Of a stretch of 64,000 nucleotides of DNA, positions 26,781-36,840 are shown one piece after another. The position numbers and the translations under genes are program-made. Origin of the DNA: Nocardioides gilvus (lineage in GTDB: Bacteria; Actinomycetota; Actinomycetes; Propionibacteriales; Nocardioidaceae); contig NZ_QHKY01000006.1 of assembly GCF_003194605.1 (NCBI RefSeq), forward strand, positions 1 to 64,000, read 5' to 3'. Each line of letters opens with the position of its first letter. Within the stretch, counting starts at the first letter, position 1. A model generated the notes under the pieces. It saw only the letters and a list, made by a program, of their open reading frames with translations. It ran no database searches and was not told the origin of the DNA.

Positions 26781-28279
26781 GGTTCGAGCCTCCTCTCACG
26801 GATCAACAACCACGTGGCCGGGATCGAGATCAACACCAGCAGCAGGGCGTACGGCGCCGCGGCTCCGTAGCGTACGTCGGAGGAGGCCGACCAGAACTCG
26901 GTGGCCAGCGTGCTGGTGCCGATCGGCGACAGCATCAGCGTGGCGGTGAGCTCGGTGGCCACCGCCAGGAAGACCAGGGCGGCACCGGCCCCCAGGCTCG
27001 GGGCGATGAGGGGGAGCGTCACCCGTCGCAGCACGGCCGTGCGGCTCTGCCCCAAGGTGGCTGCCACGTCGTCAAGGACCACCGGAGCCTGCTCGAGCCC
27101 CGCGCGGACCGAGACGGTGGCGCGGGGCAGGAAGAGGATGACGTACGCCGCGACCAGCAGGCCGGCGGTCTGGTAGGTCGCAGGCACGACCCGCAGCGAG
27201 ACCGTGACCAGGGCCAGACCGACGACGATCCCGGGGAGCGCGTTGGCCAGGTAGGTGCTGCGTTCGACGACGGTTGCCCAGGGGCCGCGGATCCGCACCG
27301 CCAACCAGGCGACGGGGAGTGCGCAGAGGGTCGCCGCGACGGCTCCCGCTGCGGCCAGTGCCACCGTCGAGCCGGCGGCGGCTCCGATCTCGTCGAGCGG
27401 GAACTCGGTCGAGGAGCCGACCCGGAGCCAGTGCAGCAGCGAGTAGGTCGGCACGCCGACCGCGAGCGCGATCAACCCGACCACGGCCAGGGTCGTGGGC
27501 CAGCGCAGCGCCCCCAGGCGTACCGGCTCGAACTGACGCGCCACCCCCGCGCCGAGGCGCGCGAAACGACGCCGCCCACGCAGTCGCAACTCGCCGAGCA
27601 GCAGCGCGAGGCACAGCAGGACCAGTACGCCTGCCATCATCGGCGCGGCCGAGCCGTTGTACGTCGAGCCGTACTGGTCGTAGATCGCGGTCGTGAAGGT
27701 GGGGAAGCGCAGTAGTTGCAGGGCCCCGAACTCGGCGAGGAGGTGCAGGCCCACCAGCAGGGTGCCGCCGAGAAGGGCCGGACGCAGCTGGGGCAGCACG
27801 GTGCTGAAGAAGGAGCGGGTGCGCGAGTGGCCCAGCGCCCATGCCGTCTCCTCCAGGGCGGGGTCGAGCCCGCGCAGGCTCGCCACGACCGGGAGGTAGA
27901 CCAAGGGGTAGTAGGAGAGGCTGATGACCAGCCAGCTGCCCCAGAACCCGACCACCGAGGAGTTGAGTGAGATCCACGCGTAGCTGTTGACGAAGGCCGG
28001 CACCGCCAGGGGCGCCACCAGCAGGGCGTGCACCCACCGCGACCCCACCACGTCGGTGCGTACGACGAGAAAGCCCAGGGCGACGCCCAGTACGGCGGTC
28101 GTGGCCATGGTGGCCACGGCGAGGCTCACGGTGTTCCACAGGAGCTCCCCGATCCGCGGGCGCACCAACAAGTGGTACGCCTCGACGGGGCCCGTGGAGA
28201 TCGCCGAGGCCACGACGTACCCGAGAGGGACCAGGGTGAGGGCCGCGACGACGAGCCCGGCGACCCGGGCGACCGACAA
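26777..28279 (-). CDS. fbpB: Ferric iron ABC transporter permease (fused double domain)
   Basis: Membrane component of 500 residues with two tandem permease modules, about twelve helices in all. The EAA-type coupling motifs are near [20 protein letters not shown] (first half) and [20 protein letters not shown] (second half), as in FbpB/SfuB proteins. The reading frame offers no ATG or GTG near the fbpA stop; a TTG at 28279, 14 bp after that stop, is the likely start. The stop overlaps the fbpC ATG. Confidence 0.9.
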   Translation of the reverse strand: MSVARVAGLVVAALTLVPLGYVVASAISTGPVEAYHLLVRPRIGELLWNTVSLAVATMATTAVLGVALGFLVVRTDVVGSRWVHALLVAPLAVPAFVNSYAWISLNSSVVGFWGSWLVISLSYYPLVYLPVVASLRGLDPALEETAWALGHSRTRSFFSTVLPQLRPALLGGTLLVGLHLLAEFGALQLLRFPTFTTAIYDQYGSTYNGSAAPMMAGVLVLLCLALLLGELRLRGRRRFARLGAGVARQFEPVRLGALRWPTTLAVVGLIALAVGVPTYSLLHWLRVGSSTEFPLDEIGAAAGSTVALAAAGAVAATLCALPVAWLAVRIRGPWATVVERSTYLANALPGIVVGLALVTVSLRVVPATYQTAGLLVAAYVILFLPRATVSVRAGLEQAPVVLDDVAATLGQSRTAVLRRVTLPLIAPSLGAGAALVFLAVATELTATLMLSPIGTSTLATEFWSASSDVRYGAAAPYALLLVLISIPATWLLIRERRLEP

Positions 28280-28293
28280 CCAGCGTGGTGTGC

Positions 28294-29295
28294 TCAGAGG
28301 AGTCCGGCCTCCGTCATCAGCTCGACGACCTTCGGACCGTTGAGGGAGGCGACGTCGACGGTGGGGGGCTCCAGCTCGTCGAAGGGCTTCACCGCGTCGG
28401 GCAGCGACGCCTCGGGGTTGAGCGGGTACTCCAGGGCGTAGGACTCGGCCATGGCCTGCTGCCCCTCGACCCCGGTGAGGAACTCGATGAAGCGCTGGGC
28501 GTCGTCCTGCTTGTCGCTGGAGGCGAGCACGCCGGCGCCCGAGACGCTGAGGAAGGCGCCCGGGTCCTGGTCGCCGAAGAAGTGGAGGGCGGAGGTGTCG
28601 GAGTTCTCGCCGGCCTCGGCCTGGTCCCGGTACCAGTAGTAGTGGTAGGCGATGCCGGCCTCGACCTCACCGGAGTTGACCGACTTGAGCACGACGAGGT
28701 TGTTCTGCAGCTCGATGCCGTTCTCACTCAGACCAGCGAGCCAGTCGCGGGTCGCCTCCTCGCCCTCGAGCTCGAGCACTGCGCTGACGATGGCCTGGAA
28801 GTCGGCGCCGGTGGGGGAGAAGGAGATCCGGTCCTTCCACTCGGGCTTCGCGAAGTCGAGGATCGACTCGGGCATGTCCGTCTCGTCCAGCTGATCGGTG
28901 TTGTACATCGCCACCGTGGAGCGGGCGATGAAGCCGGTCCAGTTGCCTGAGCTCGGGACGTAGCCGTCAGGGATCGGGGCCCGGGCCTCCTCGGAGACCT
29001 GCGTGAAGAGGTCTGCGTTGTCGACGATGCTCATGGCGGGTGAGTTCTCGGTGAGGAAGACGTCGGCGGGCGACTGGTCCCCCTCGGCGACCAACTGGTT
29101 GGCGAGTTCGAGGTCCTTGCCGTGGCGGAGCTCGACGTCGAGACCGGTCTCCTCCTCGAAGAGCGGGACGATCTCCTCCATCAGCTCCTCGTGCTGGGCG
29201 TTGTAGATCACCAGGTCGGGTTCGCTGCTGCAGGCGGTGAGGGTGCTGGCCGCCAGCGCGAGGGCTGCGAGAGAGATGGGAAGTCTGGTGCGCAT
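28294..29295 (-). CDS. fbpA: Ferric iron ABC transporter substrate-binding lipoprotein
   Basis: Captures Fe3+ outside the membrane for FbpBC. It has 333 residues. The signal peptide ends in the lipobox LTAC with lipidated Cys22. The mature protein has the FbpA/Idi-like fold beginning LVIYNAQHEELMEE. The iron-binding tyrosines are expected in AYHYYWYRDQ (about 213-222). The ATG at 29295 has GAGGAT just upstream, and an iron box is centred about 26 bp before it, indicating repression by iron. First gene of the fbpABC operon. Confidence 0.93.
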   Translation of the reverse strand: MRTRLPISLAALALAASTLTACSSEPDLVIYNAQHEELMEEIVPLFEEETGLDVELRHGKDLELANQLVAEGDQSPADVFLTENSPAMSIVDNADLFTQVSEEARAPIPDGYVPSSGNWTGFIARSTVAMYNTDQLDETDMPESILDFAKPEWKDRISFSPTGADFQAIVSAVLELEGEEATRDWLAGLSENGIELQNNLVVLKSVNSGEVEAGIAYHYYWYRDQAEAGENSDTSALHFFGDQDPGAFLSVSGAGVLASSDKQDDAQRFIEFLTGVEGQQAMAESYALEYPLNPEASLPDAVKPFDELEPPTVDVASLNGPKVVELMTEAGLL

Positions 29296-29311
29296 CGAAG
29301 ATCCTCAGGTG

Positions 29312-29330
29312 GTAGGTAAGGCTCGCCTAA
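29312..29330 (-). promoter_or_regulatory. Candidate DtxR/IdeR iron box upstream of fbpA
   Basis: The 19-mer GTAGGTAAGGCTCGCCTAA matches the consensus at about 16 of 19 positions, the best of the four boxes seen. It lies 17-35 bp before the fbpA ATG. Confidence 0.82.
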
Positions 29331-29398
29331 AGATAACGCCATTGCGGGCGCTGTCCTCGCGGGTGGCCGAGAGTGGACGGTGCGGGTTCCGGTCAACG

Positions 29399-29416
29399 GG
29401 TTAACAAACGCTAACC
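29399..29416. promoter_or_regulatory. Possible operator upstream of acyl-CoA dehydrogenase
   Basis: An 18-bp dyad GGTTA-N8-TAACC lies 21 bp before the ATG of the acyl-CoA dehydrogenase at 29437. Arms of 5 bp are short, so chance is possible. TetR-type repressors of fatty-acid or branched-chain catabolism often bind such AT-containing dyads. Confidence 0.35.
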
Positions 29417-29436
29417 ATGAGGAGTACGCTCCCCAC

Positions 29437-30654
29437 ATGACGTACGAGTTGTCCCGTGAGCACGAAGAGTTCCGCCGCACCGTCCGCGACTTCGCCGAGG
29501 CCGAGATCGCGCCGCACGCCGCGCAGTGGGACCGCGACCACCACTTCCCGACCGACGTCGTGCAGAAGATGGGCAGCCTGGGCCTGATGGGTCTGACCGC
29601 TCCCGAGGAGTTCGGCGGGTCCGGTCTCGCCGGCGAGGACGGTGGCTTCACCAGCCTCTGCCTGGCCATCGAGGAGATCGGCCGCGTCGACCAGGCGATG
29701 GGCATCACGCTGGAGGCTGCCGTGGGTCTGGGGATCAACCCGATCCTCACCTTCGGGACCGAGGAGCAGAAGCAGACCTGGCTCCCCGACCTGGTGGAAG
29801 GACAGAAGCTCGCTGGCTTCGGGCTGACCGAGCCGGGCGCAGGCTCGGACGCGGGAGCCACGCGTACGAGGGCCGTGCTCGACGGCGGTGAGTGGGTCGT
29901 CAACGGGTCCAAGCAGTTCATCACCAACTCCGGCTCGGCGATCACCAGCGTCGTCACCGTCACCGCTCGCACAGGGGATCGTGGCGACGGTCGTCCGGAG
30001 CTCTCCACCATCATGCTGCCGTCGGGCACTCCCGGTTTCGTCGCCGAGAAGGGCTACGACAAGCTCGGCTGGCACTCCTCCGACACCCACCCGCTGACCT
30101 TCGTGGACGCCCGCGTCCCGGAGGCCAACCTGCTCGGCGTACGGGGGCGGGGGTACGCGCAGTTCCTGGCCACCCTGGACGACGGTCGGGTGGCGATCTC
30201 CGCCCTCGCGGTCGGCTGCATCCAGGCCTGCCTCGACATGAGCGTGACCTACGCCGGGGAGCGCCAGACCTTCGGCGGACCGATCGGTCGCAAGCAGGGC
30301 GTCGCCTTCCAGATCGCTGACCTGCAGGTCATGCTCGACGCCTCACGCCTGCTGACCTACCGCGCAGCCGCGCTCAAGGACCGGATGGATGCGGTCGTGG
30401 GCGCCGGTGGGACGTTGTCGGCCGGGCAGGTCGCGGAGTTCAAGCAGGCAGCCTCGGTCGCCAAGTTGTACACCTCGGAGTCCGCGGTCACCGCGACCCG
30501 GATCGCCACCCAGGTCTTCGGCGGCTATGGCTTCATGGAGGAGTACCCCGTGGCTCGCTTCTACCGTGACGCCAAGATCCTCGAGATCGGTGAGGGCACC
30601 TCGGAGGTCCAGCGGATGCTGATCGCGCGGGGCCTCGGCCTGCCGGTTGAGTGA
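29437..30654 (+). CDS. Acyl-CoA dehydrogenase
   Basis: FAD enzyme oxidising acyl-CoA to the 2-enoyl-CoA, 405 residues. FAD/substrate motifs are GFGLTEPGAGSDAGATRTRA (about 127-146) and QFITNSG. The C-terminal catalytic-base region reads QVFGGYGFMEEYPVARFYRD, followed by EIGEGTSEVQRMLIAR. The Glu of GYGFMEEYP is the candidate base. The ATG at 29437 gives the family N-terminus (YELSREHEEFRRTVRDFAE); the upstream in-frame extension is not family-like. Chain-length preference cannot be assigned. It is divergent from fbpA with the iron box and a weak dyad between. Confidence 0.92.
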   Translation: MTYELSREHEEFRRTVRDFAEAEIAPHAAQWDRDHHFPTDVVQKMGSLGLMGLTAPEEFGGSGLAGEDGGFTSLCLAIEEIGRVDQAMGITLEAAVGLGINPILTFGTEEQKQTWLPDLVEGQKLAGFGLTEPGAGSDAGATRTRAVLDGGEWVVNGSKQFITNSGSAITSVVTVTARTGDRGDGRPELSTIMLPSGTPGFVAEKGYDKLGWHSSDTHPLTFVDARVPEANLLGVRGRGYAQFLATLDDGRVAISALAVGCIQACLDMSVTYAGERQTFGGPIGRKQGVAFQIADLQVMLDASRLLTYRAAALKDRMDAVVGAGGTLSAGQVAEFKQAASVAKLYTSESAVTATRIATQVFGGYGFMEEYPVARFYRDAKILEIGEGTSEVQRMLIARGLGLPVE

Positions 30655-30681
30655 GCAACGACCGCAGTTAGGCTTGACCCC

Positions 30682-31164
30682 ATGCGCAAAGTGGGGCGTC
30701 GGTTCGCCGGTGAGGTGAGCCGGTTCCTGACAGTGGGAGCCGTGGCGACGGTGGTGGCCTTCGTCGTCTTCAACGGGCTCGTGCACGGCTTCGGTGTCGA
30801 CTCCGAGCCGCTGATGAACGACGATCCTCAGCTGGCGTACGTCACCGCCAACCTGATCGGCATGCTGATCAGTTTCCGGGGGACCCGCGACTGGGCGTTT
30901 CGCAGCCGCGGCGTCCGGCACGCTGACGGAGGCCGGATCGCCTTCCTCGCGATCAACCTGGTCACCATGCTGATCCCGATGGGCTTCCTCTGGGTGAGCC
31001 GCAACGTGTTGGGCCTGAACGACCCGTACTCGGACAACATCGCTGCCAACGTGCTCGGCCTCGGAGTCGGCACCGCCGTGCGGTTCGCGCTCTTCCGCCA
31101 GTACCTCTTCCCGCGGGCCAGGGTGGTCCACGACCTCGGGACCGAGCCTGCCGGGACCCACTGA
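30682..31164 (+). CDS. GtrA-family membrane protein
   Basis: 160 residues with four transmembrane helices, the GtrA pattern: FLTVGAVATVVAFVVFNGL starts the first, and NLIGMLISFRGTRDWAF follows the second. GtrA-like proteins move polyprenyl-linked sugars or associate with glycosyltransferases of envelope polymers. It equals the Rv3277 position in the mycobacterial carboxylase-purK neighbourhood. Start ATG 30682; it ends 8 bp before the convergent maf stop. Confidence 0.88.
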   Translation: MRKVGRRFAGEVSRFLTVGAVATVVAFVVFNGLVHGFGVDSEPLMNDDPQLAYVTANLIGMLISFRGTRDWAFRSRGVRHADGGRIAFLAINLVTMLIPMGFLWVSRNVLGLNDPYSDNIAANVLGLGVGTAVRFALFRQYLFPRARVVHDLGTEPAGTH

Positions 31165-31172
31165 CCGAGTGA

Positions 31173-31796
31173 TCAGGCGTCGGTGGGCCTGTTCCACAGG
31201 TCGGTCCAGCCGACCCCCAGGTCGGCAGCCATCAGGCGTACGAGCGGGAGACTGACGCCGATCACGTTGTGCGGGTCGCCCTCGATGCCCGAGATGAACG
31301 CGCCGGCGAAGCCGTCGAGGGTGAACGCGCCGGCGACCCAGAGGGGCTCCCCGGTGGCGACGTACGCGTCGATCTCCTCGTCGCTGACGTCGGCGAAGTG
31401 CACCGTCGTGCTCCCGGTGGCTCGCACCAACTCCCCGCTCGTCGAGTGGGCCAGCGCATGACCGGTGTGGAGCACTGCGGAGCGGCCGCGCAGTTGACGC
31501 CAACGCTCGGTGGCCACCCGGGCCGTCCCCGGCTTGCCGAGCGCCGCGCCGTCGAGCTCCAGGACCGAGTCGCACCCCAGCACCAGGGCGCCCTCCGGCA
31601 CCTCGGGGAGGTTGCGTACCGCCTCACACTTCAGCACCGCGAGGGCCTCGGCGAGGGGAGCCGGAGCGAGGTCGTCGAGCTGGTCCTCGTCCACGCCCGA
31701 GACGATCACCACGGGTTCGACGCCCGCGGCGCGCAGGGTGGCGAGGCGGGCAGGAGAGGCCGACGCCAGCACGAGAGGGACAGGCCGAGTGCTCAC
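31173..31796 (-). CDS. maf: Maf-type nucleotide pyrophosphatase
   Basis: House-cleaning pyrophosphatase hydrolysing non-canonical or methylated nucleoside triphosphates. It has 207 residues. The family opening LVLASASPARLATLRAAGV (about 8-26) and the core VLGCDSVLEL with GKPGTARVA are present. The start is GTG 31796, overlapping the stop of the DUF885 gene (GTGA), so the pair is co-translated. It matches the conserved maf location next to accD5-accE in actinobacteria. Confidence 0.92.
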   Translation of the reverse strand: MSTRPVPLVLASASPARLATLRAAGVEPVVIVSGVDEDQLDDLAPAPLAEALAVLKCEAVRNLPEVPEGALVLGCDSVLELDGAALGKPGTARVATERWRQLRGRSAVLHTGHALAHSTSGELVRATGSTTVHFADVSDEEIDAYVATGEPLWVAGAFTLDGFAGAFISGIEGDPHNVIGVSLPLVRLMAADLGVGWTDLWNRPTDA

Positions 31797-33475
31797 AGCG
31801 CCCTCAGTGCCGCGCGCAGCGGGTCGAGCCCGAGCGAACCGAGGTCGAGGGCCCGGCGGTGGAACTCCTTGAGGTCGAAGCCATCACCGGCGCGCACGCG
31901 GGCCTCGTCGCGGGCCTCGAGCCAGATCCGCTCGCCCACCTTGTACGACGGAGCCTGACCCGGCCACCCCAGATAGCGGTTGACCTCGAAGACCAGGGTC
32001 GGGTCGTCCATCTGGGAGTGCTGGCGCATGAACTCCAGCCCCAGCGCGGGAGTCCACCGCTCGCCGGGGTGGAAGCCGAACGGGTTGTCGGCGGGGATCT
32101 CGAGCTCCAGGTGCATGCCGATGTCCACGACCACCCGGGCCGCGCGCAGCGCCTGGGCGTCGAGCATCCCGAGTCGGTCGGCCGGGTCGGACAGGTACCC
32201 GAGGTCGTCCATCAGCCGCTCGGCGTACAGGGCCCAGCCCTCGCCGTGGCCGGAGACCCAGCACATGGTCCGCTGCCAGCGGTTGAGCTGGTCGGCGCGG
32301 TAGGCGCTCTGGCCGATCTGCAGGTGGTGGCCCGGCACCCCCTCGTGGAAGACCGTGGTCACCTCGCGCCACGGGGAGAACTCGTCGATCCCGTCCGGCA
32401 CCGACCACCACATCCGGCCCGGTCGGGTGAAGTCCTCGGAGGGGCCGGTGTAGTAGATGCCTCCGTCGTTGGTGGGAGCCAGACGGCACTCGATGCGACG
32501 GACCGGCTCCGGGATGTCGAAGTGCACGTCGACGAGCTCGGCGACCGTGCGGTCGGCCAGCTCCTGCATCCAGTCGCGGAAGGCTTCCCGACCCTGGATC
32601 CGGCGTGCCGGGTCGGCATCGAGGGCAGCCACGGCCTCGGCCAGGGAGGCACCGGGCACGATTCGACCGGCGGTCACGGCCATGTCGTCGCTGATCCGCT
32701 TCAGCTCGGCCCACCCCCACGCGTACGTCTCGTCGAGGTCGATCTCTGCGCCCAGGAAGACCTGCGAGGCGAGTGCGTAGTGCTCGCGACCCACCGCCTC
32801 GTTGTGGCGTCCGCGGGGAGCCATCTCGTCGTCCAGGAAGAGCCCGAAGTTGCCGAACGCGCGACTCGCGCCCCGGGCCCCGGCTTCGAGGCGGGCTCGC
32901 AGAGGACCTTCGATCTCGCTGCGGGCGACCAGCCCGGCGAAGAAGTCGCCCCCACCTCCGACCTGACCTGTCCATCGTTCGATCTGGGCCGCGACCTCGG
33001 TGTACTGACGCGCAGCCACGACGTGACCCTTGGACGCCTCGTCGGCCAGGGTCACCCGGTAGCCGTCCAACGCGGCCGGCACGGCGTCGAGACGCGCAGC
33101 GATCTTCTCCCAGGCATCCTCACCCTCGGTCTCCATGAGGTCGAAGACCTGACGGACCTCGTGGAGGGCGCTGACGATGACCGACAACTCGTTGCGGGAG
33201 TGACCCGCCTCGACCAACTTCTGCTGCAGGCCCAGACGTTCCAGGAACGCCTCGCGGGCCACCGCCTCGCGGGCATCGACCGGGGTCGCTGCGCGGACGT
33301 CCGCGAGTGCGCTGGTCGCCAGCTCCTCCCGGGCCGCGAAGCCGTCGGGAGAGAGGTCGGGCAGTTCGTGGTCGTGGCCCTCGATGCCGAAGTAGGTGGC
33401 AGCGATCGGGTCCAACGCCGCGTGGTCAGCGACGTACTGGTCGGAGCGGGCGTCGACGATGCGGTCCTGGGTCAC
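31793..33475 (-). CDS. DUF885-family putative metallopeptidase
   Basis: 560-residue cytoplasmic protein of the DUF885 family. The segment TTVFHEGVPGHHLQ holds an HExxxGHH metal-site motif at about residues 376-383, and a downstream Glu in GHGEGWALYAERL is the likely third ligand. This supports a zinc-dependent peptidase or carboxypeptidase, although members are largely uncharacterised. No signal peptide. GTG at 33475 is the start. It lies between the carboxylase epsilon subunit (37 bp upstream) and maf (4-nt overlap), so it is probably in the same transcript. Confidence 0.88.
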   Translation of the reverse strand: MTQDRIVDARSDQYVADHAALDPIAATYFGIEGHDHELPDLSPDGFAAREELATSALADVRAATPVDAREAVAREAFLERLGLQQKLVEAGHSRNELSVIVSALHEVRQVFDLMETEGEDAWEKIAARLDAVPAALDGYRVTLADEASKGHVVAARQYTEVAAQIERWTGQVGGGGDFFAGLVARSEIEGPLRARLEAGARGASRAFGNFGLFLDDEMAPRGRHNEAVGREHYALASQVFLGAEIDLDETYAWGWAELKRISDDMAVTAGRIVPGASLAEAVAALDADPARRIQGREAFRDWMQELADRTVAELVDVHFDIPEPVRRIECRLAPTNDGGIYYTGPSEDFTRPGRMWWSVPDGIDEFSPWREVTTVFHEGVPGHHLQIGQSAYRADQLNRWQRTMCWVSGHGEGWALYAERLMDDLGYLSDPADRLGMLDAQALRAARVVVDIGMHLELEIPADNPFGFHPGERWTPALGLEFMRQHSQMDDPTLVFEVNRYLGWPGQAPSYKVGERIWLEARDEARVRAGDGFDLKEFHRRALDLGSLGLDPLRAALRAL

Positions 33476-33512
33476 CCGAGGAGCCTAGTCGTCGTGCCGG
33501 GGGTGGCCGGAC

Positions 33513-33797
33513 TCAGCGGGGGAGGCCGCTGGAGCGCCACCCACCCAGACCGTGCACCGGGGACGCGTTGGCGGTGCGACGGGCCGAACGCTCCGGAGAG
33601 GACCACTCGGGACGCGGCTGACGGGGCGCTTGCCCCTCCCCGCCGCCGAGCGCGGAGAAGATCGCCACGAGGGCAGCGATCTCCTCCGGCGTGGCGTCGG
33701 GGTTGACGACCCGCAGGACCGGCGCCGCAGGGGCGTCGGCCGCTGAAGAGGTGTCCACGACTCCGTCCCCGGCTGCGTCCTTGACCGGCTCGCTCAC
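33513..33797 (-). CDS. accE: Acyl-CoA carboxylase epsilon subunit
   Basis: Small protein of 94 residues that stabilises or activates the alpha-beta acyl-CoA carboxylase complex. The epsilon-type core [20 protein letters not shown] lies at about 28-47, and an Arg/Pro-rich tail follows containing [12 protein letters not shown]. It begins at GTG 33797, whose GTGA overlaps the stop of the beta subunit, so it is translationally coupled. The family is short and weakly conserved, but position and core motif make the call firm. Confidence 0.9.
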   Translation of the reverse strand: MSEPVKDAAGDGVVDTSSAADAPAAPVLRVVNPDATPEEIAALVAIFSALGGGEGQAPRQPRPEWSSPERSARRTANASPVHGLGGWRSSGLPR

Positions 33798-35401
33798 AGC
33801 GGGATGTTCCCGTGCTTCTTGGCCGGCAGCGTCTCGCGCTTGGAGCGCAGCAGACGCAGCGCACGCACGATCTCCGAGCGGGTCTCGTGCGGCGGGATCA
33901 CGGCGTCGACGTAGCCACGCTCGGCAGCGATGTACGGGTTGGCCAGCGTGGTCTCGTACTCGTCGATCAACTCGGCGCGCTTGGCCTCGACGTCGCCACC
34001 GGCGGCCTCGACCTCCGCGAGCGTGCGACGGTGGACGATGTTGGCCGCACCCTGGGCGCCCATCACGGCGATCTGTGCGGTGGGCCACGCGATGTTCATG
34101 TCGGCCCCGAGGTGCTTGGAGCCCATCACGTCGTACGCGCCGCCGTACGCCTTGCGGGTGATGGTGGTGATCAGCGGCACGGTGGCCTCGGCGTAGGCGT
34201 AGATCAGCTTGGCGCCGCGGCGGATGATGCCGTTCCACTCCTGGTCGGTGCCGGGCAGGAAGCCGGGGACGTCGACGAAGGTGAGGACCGGGATGTTGAA
34301 GGCGTCGCAGAAGCGGACGAAGCGAGCTGCCTTCTCGGAGGCGTCGATGTCCAGGGTGCCGGCGAACTGCATCGGCTGGTTGGCGACGACCCCGACGGGG
34401 CTGCCCTCGACGCGACCGAAGCCCACGATGATGTTGGGGGCGAAGAGCTCCTGGACCTCGAGGAAGTCTTCGTCGTCGACGACGGACTTGATGACGTCGT
34501 GCATGTCGTACGGCTGGTTCGGGGAGTCCGGGATGATCGTGTCGAGAGCGCGGTCGCTGTCGGAGATCTCCAGGTCGGCGACCTCGTCGTAGCGCGGCAG
34601 CTCGTCGAGGTTGTTCTGCGGGAGGTAGCTCAGCAGGGCCTTCACGTACTCGATGGCGTCCTCCTCGTCGGAGGCCATGTAGTGCGCGTTGCCGGACTTG
34701 GTGTTGTGCGTGCGCGCACCACCCAACTCCTCCATCGAGACGTCCTCGCCGGTGACGGTCTTGATCACGTCGGGGCCGGTGATGAACATCGCCGAGGTCT
34801 TGTCGACCATCACGGTGAAGTCGGTGACGGCGGGGGAGTAGACGTGGCCACCGGCGCAGTTGCCCATGATCATCGAGATCTGCGGGATGACTCCCGAGGC
34901 GTGCACGTTGCGCTTGAAGATCTCGCCGTACAGACCCAGGGAGACGACACCCTCCTGGATGCGGGCGCCAGCGCCCTCGTTGATGCCGACCAGCGGAGCT
35001 CCGGTCTTGATCGCGAGATCCATGATCTTGGTGATCTTCTCGCCGTAGACCTCGCCGAGCGAGCCGCCGAAGACGGTGAAGTCCTGGGAGAAGGCACAGA
35101 CCTGACGGCCGTTGACCGTGCCGTAGCCGGTCACGACGCCGTCACCGTAGGGGCGGTTCTTCTCCAGGCCGAACGCGGTGGAGCGGTGGCGGGCCAGCTC
35201 GTCGATCTCCACGAAGGAGCCCTCGTCGAAGAGGAGCTCGACACGCTCACGTGCCGTCAGCCGGCCCTTGGCGTGCTGCTTCTCGACAGCCTTCGCAGAG
35301 CCCGCGTGGACGGCCTCGTCGATGCGGCGGTCGAGGTCCGCAAGCTTGCCCGCGGTGGTGTGGATGTCGTACTCGGGCGTTTCAGTGGTCTCGGCGCTCA
35401 C
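33794..35401 (-). CDS. accD5: Acyl-CoA carboxylase beta subunit (carboxyltransferase, AccD5/PccB type)
   Basis: Transfers CO2 from carboxybiotin to propionyl- or acetyl-CoA, giving methylmalonyl- or malonyl-CoA. It has 535 residues. [20 protein letters not shown] is the family N-terminus. The first crotonase-like half holds [14 protein letters not shown] and [14 protein letters not shown]; the second holds [19 protein letters not shown] and [21 protein letters not shown] at 35401 with GAGGAG nine bases upstream is preferred to an ATG 63 bp earlier that lacks a ribosome site. Operon accD-accE-DUF885-maf; birA is divergent. It probably pairs with AccA3 at 20982. Confidence 0.94.
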   Translation of the reverse strand: MSAETTETPEYDIHTTAGKLADLDRRIDEAVHAGSAKAVEKQHAKGRLTARERVELLFDEGSFVEIDELARHRSTAFGLEKNRPYGDGVVTGYGTVNGRQVCAFSQDFTVFGGSLGEVYGEKITKIMDLAIKTGAPLVGINEGAGARIQEGVVSLGLYGEIFKRNVHASGVIPQISMIMGNCAGGHVYSPAVTDFTVMVDKTSAMFITGPDVIKTVTGEDVSMEELGGARTHNTKSGNAHYMASDEEDAIEYVKALLSYLPQNNLDELPRYDEVADLEISDSDRALDTIIPDSPNQPYDMHDVIKSVVDDEDFLEVQELFAPNIIVGFGRVEGSPVGVVANQPMQFAGTLDIDASEKAARFVRFCDAFNIPVLTFVDVPGFLPGTDQEWNGIIRRGAKLIYAYAEATVPLITTITRKAYGGAYDVMGSKHLGADMNIAWPTAQIAVMGAQGAANIVHRRTLAEVEAAGGDVEAKRAELIDEYETTLANPYIAAERGYVDAVIPPHETRSEIVRALRLLRSKRETLPAKKHGNIPL

Positions 35402-35514
35402 CGGTTGGTCTCCTCGGCTGTGCTGTCTGGGCGTGCCGGCCTCGATGAAGTTCTCCGAAGCCATGCTGTGGGTCGGGCGTGCCTTCTTGCTCGACGTGGG
35501 CCAATCTAGTCCCC

Positions 35515-36303
35515 ATGTCCGACGACGCCGTACCTCGCCCAGCCCTCGATCCAGAGCACTTCGTCTCGCTGCCTCGTCCGCTCCGCGTCGAGGTGGTGGA
35601 CGAGACCACTTCGACGAATGCTCTCGTGGTGGCCCGCGCCAAGGCCGGAGAGCCCGAAGGACTGGTGATCGTCACCGAGCACCAGACTGCCGGCCGGGGG
35701 CGTCTCGACCGTGTCTGGGAAGCGCCGCGAGGTGCCTCCCTCACCTTCTCGATCCTGCTGCGCCCCGACGTGGCGCCCGCGTCGTGGACGTGGATCCCGC
35801 TGCTGACCGGTTACGCCCTCCAGGCGGCGTTGGCGGACCGGGTCCCCGAGGTCACCCTGAAGTGGCCCAACGACGTGATGGTCGGTGAGCACAAGCTCGC
35901 GGGCATTCTGGTCGAGCGCGTGGAGACCGACCTGGGGCCGGCCGCGGTGATCGGCATCGGACTCAACGTCAACCAGACCCGGGACGAACTCCCCACCGAG
36001 ATCGCGACCTCACTGCGGATCGAACTCGAGGAGACCTTCGACCGCAACCCCCTGCTCGCCCAGGTGCTGGGGTCCTTCAGGGCGCTGCTGCCTCTGCTCG
36101 ACCAGCCCGAGGTGTTGCGCGCGGCATACACGGACGTCTGCGCGACGGTCGGACGTACGGTCGACGTGCATCTCCCGGGGGGCGAGACCGTGCGCGGAGA
36201 GGTCCTCGACCTCGACCAGTACGGCGCGCTGGTGCTCAGCACCGGCGACGGCACCTTCACCGCTCACGCGGGAGATGTCGTGCACGTGCGTGCCGCCGAG
36301 TGA
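35515..36303 (+). CDS. birA: Biotin-[acetyl-CoA-carboxylase] ligase
   Basis: Attaches biotin to the carrier lysines of AccA3 and possibly the orphan carrier at 16806. It has 262 residues. Biotin/ATP loop [18 protein letters not shown] is at about 57-74, and [19 protein letters not shown] at about 115-133; a C-terminal SH3-like domain follows. No N-terminal helix-turn-helix is present, so this is a ligase without the repressor function of E. coli BirA. The ATG at 35515 fits the family. It is divergent from the carboxylase beta gene, the usual actinobacterial arrangement. Confidence 0.94.
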   Translation: MSDDAVPRPALDPEHFVSLPRPLRVEVVDETTSTNALVVARAKAGEPEGLVIVTEHQTAGRGRLDRVWEAPRGASLTFSILLRPDVAPASWTWIPLLTGYALQAALADRVPEVTLKWPNDVMVGEHKLAGILVERVETDLGPAAVIGIGLNVNQTRDELPTEIATSLRIELEETFDRNPLLAQVLGSFRALLPLLDQPEVLRAAYTDVCATVGRTVDVHLPGGETVRGEVLDLDQYGALVLSTGDGTFTAHAGDVVHVRAAE

Positions 36304-36315
36304 CATGATCGGGCC

Positions 36316-36840
36316 ATGTCGTTTCCTGCCAAGCTGCTGAACGAGGGCGAGCGCGTGGTCGTCTCCACGCGTACGCACCCGAAGGCGCTCGCCGTGCCCC
36401 TGCTGGTCCTGGTGATCGGTGGCCTTCTGCTCACCTTCATCGGGATGTGGGCCACCGGGCTCAGCAACGACGGGCTCGCCACCGGCATCGGCGTGGTCTG
36501 CGGCGTGGTCTCGGTCCTGGTGCTGGTCAGGTACGTCCTGATCCCCTTCGTGGCCTGGCTGACCACGACCTACACCTTCACCAACCGGCGCTTCATCAAG
36601 CGGTCGGGGTTCATCTCGAAGGAAGGGCGCACGATCCCGCTGAACCGGATCAGCGGCGTGGACTTCGAGATGGGCGTGGTCGACCGGATCTTCCGGTGCG
36701 GCACCCTGGTCGTCTCGGACGCCAGCGCCGAGGGCAGGGTCGAGTTGAACGACATCCCGCGCGTCGAGCACGTGCAACTCCTGGTCGCCGAGGAGTTGCA
36801 CCAGCTCTCGCAGCACGGTCGGAACGACGATGGCACCTGA
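36316..36840 (+). CDS. Membrane-anchored PH-domain (bPH2/DUF304) protein
   Basis: 174 residues with two transmembrane helices (about 26-45 and 56-80), followed by a bacterial PH domain beginning TTTYTFTNRRFIKRSGFI with the typical IPLNRISGVDFEMGVVDRI strand-turn. Function unknown; this is the Rv3278c-type gene that accompanies birA in actinobacteria. It overlaps the cyclase gene downstream by 11 nt, so birA, this gene and the cyclase appear to be one transcript. Confidence 0.85.
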   Translation: MSFPAKLLNEGERVVVSTRTHPKALAVPLLVLVIGGLLLTFIGMWATGLSNDGLATGIGVVCGVVSVLVLVRYVLIPFVAWLTTTYTFTNRRFIKRSGFISKEGRTIPLNRISGVDFEMGVVDRIFRCGTLVVSDASAEGRVELNDIPRVEHVQLLVAEELHQLSQHGRNDDGT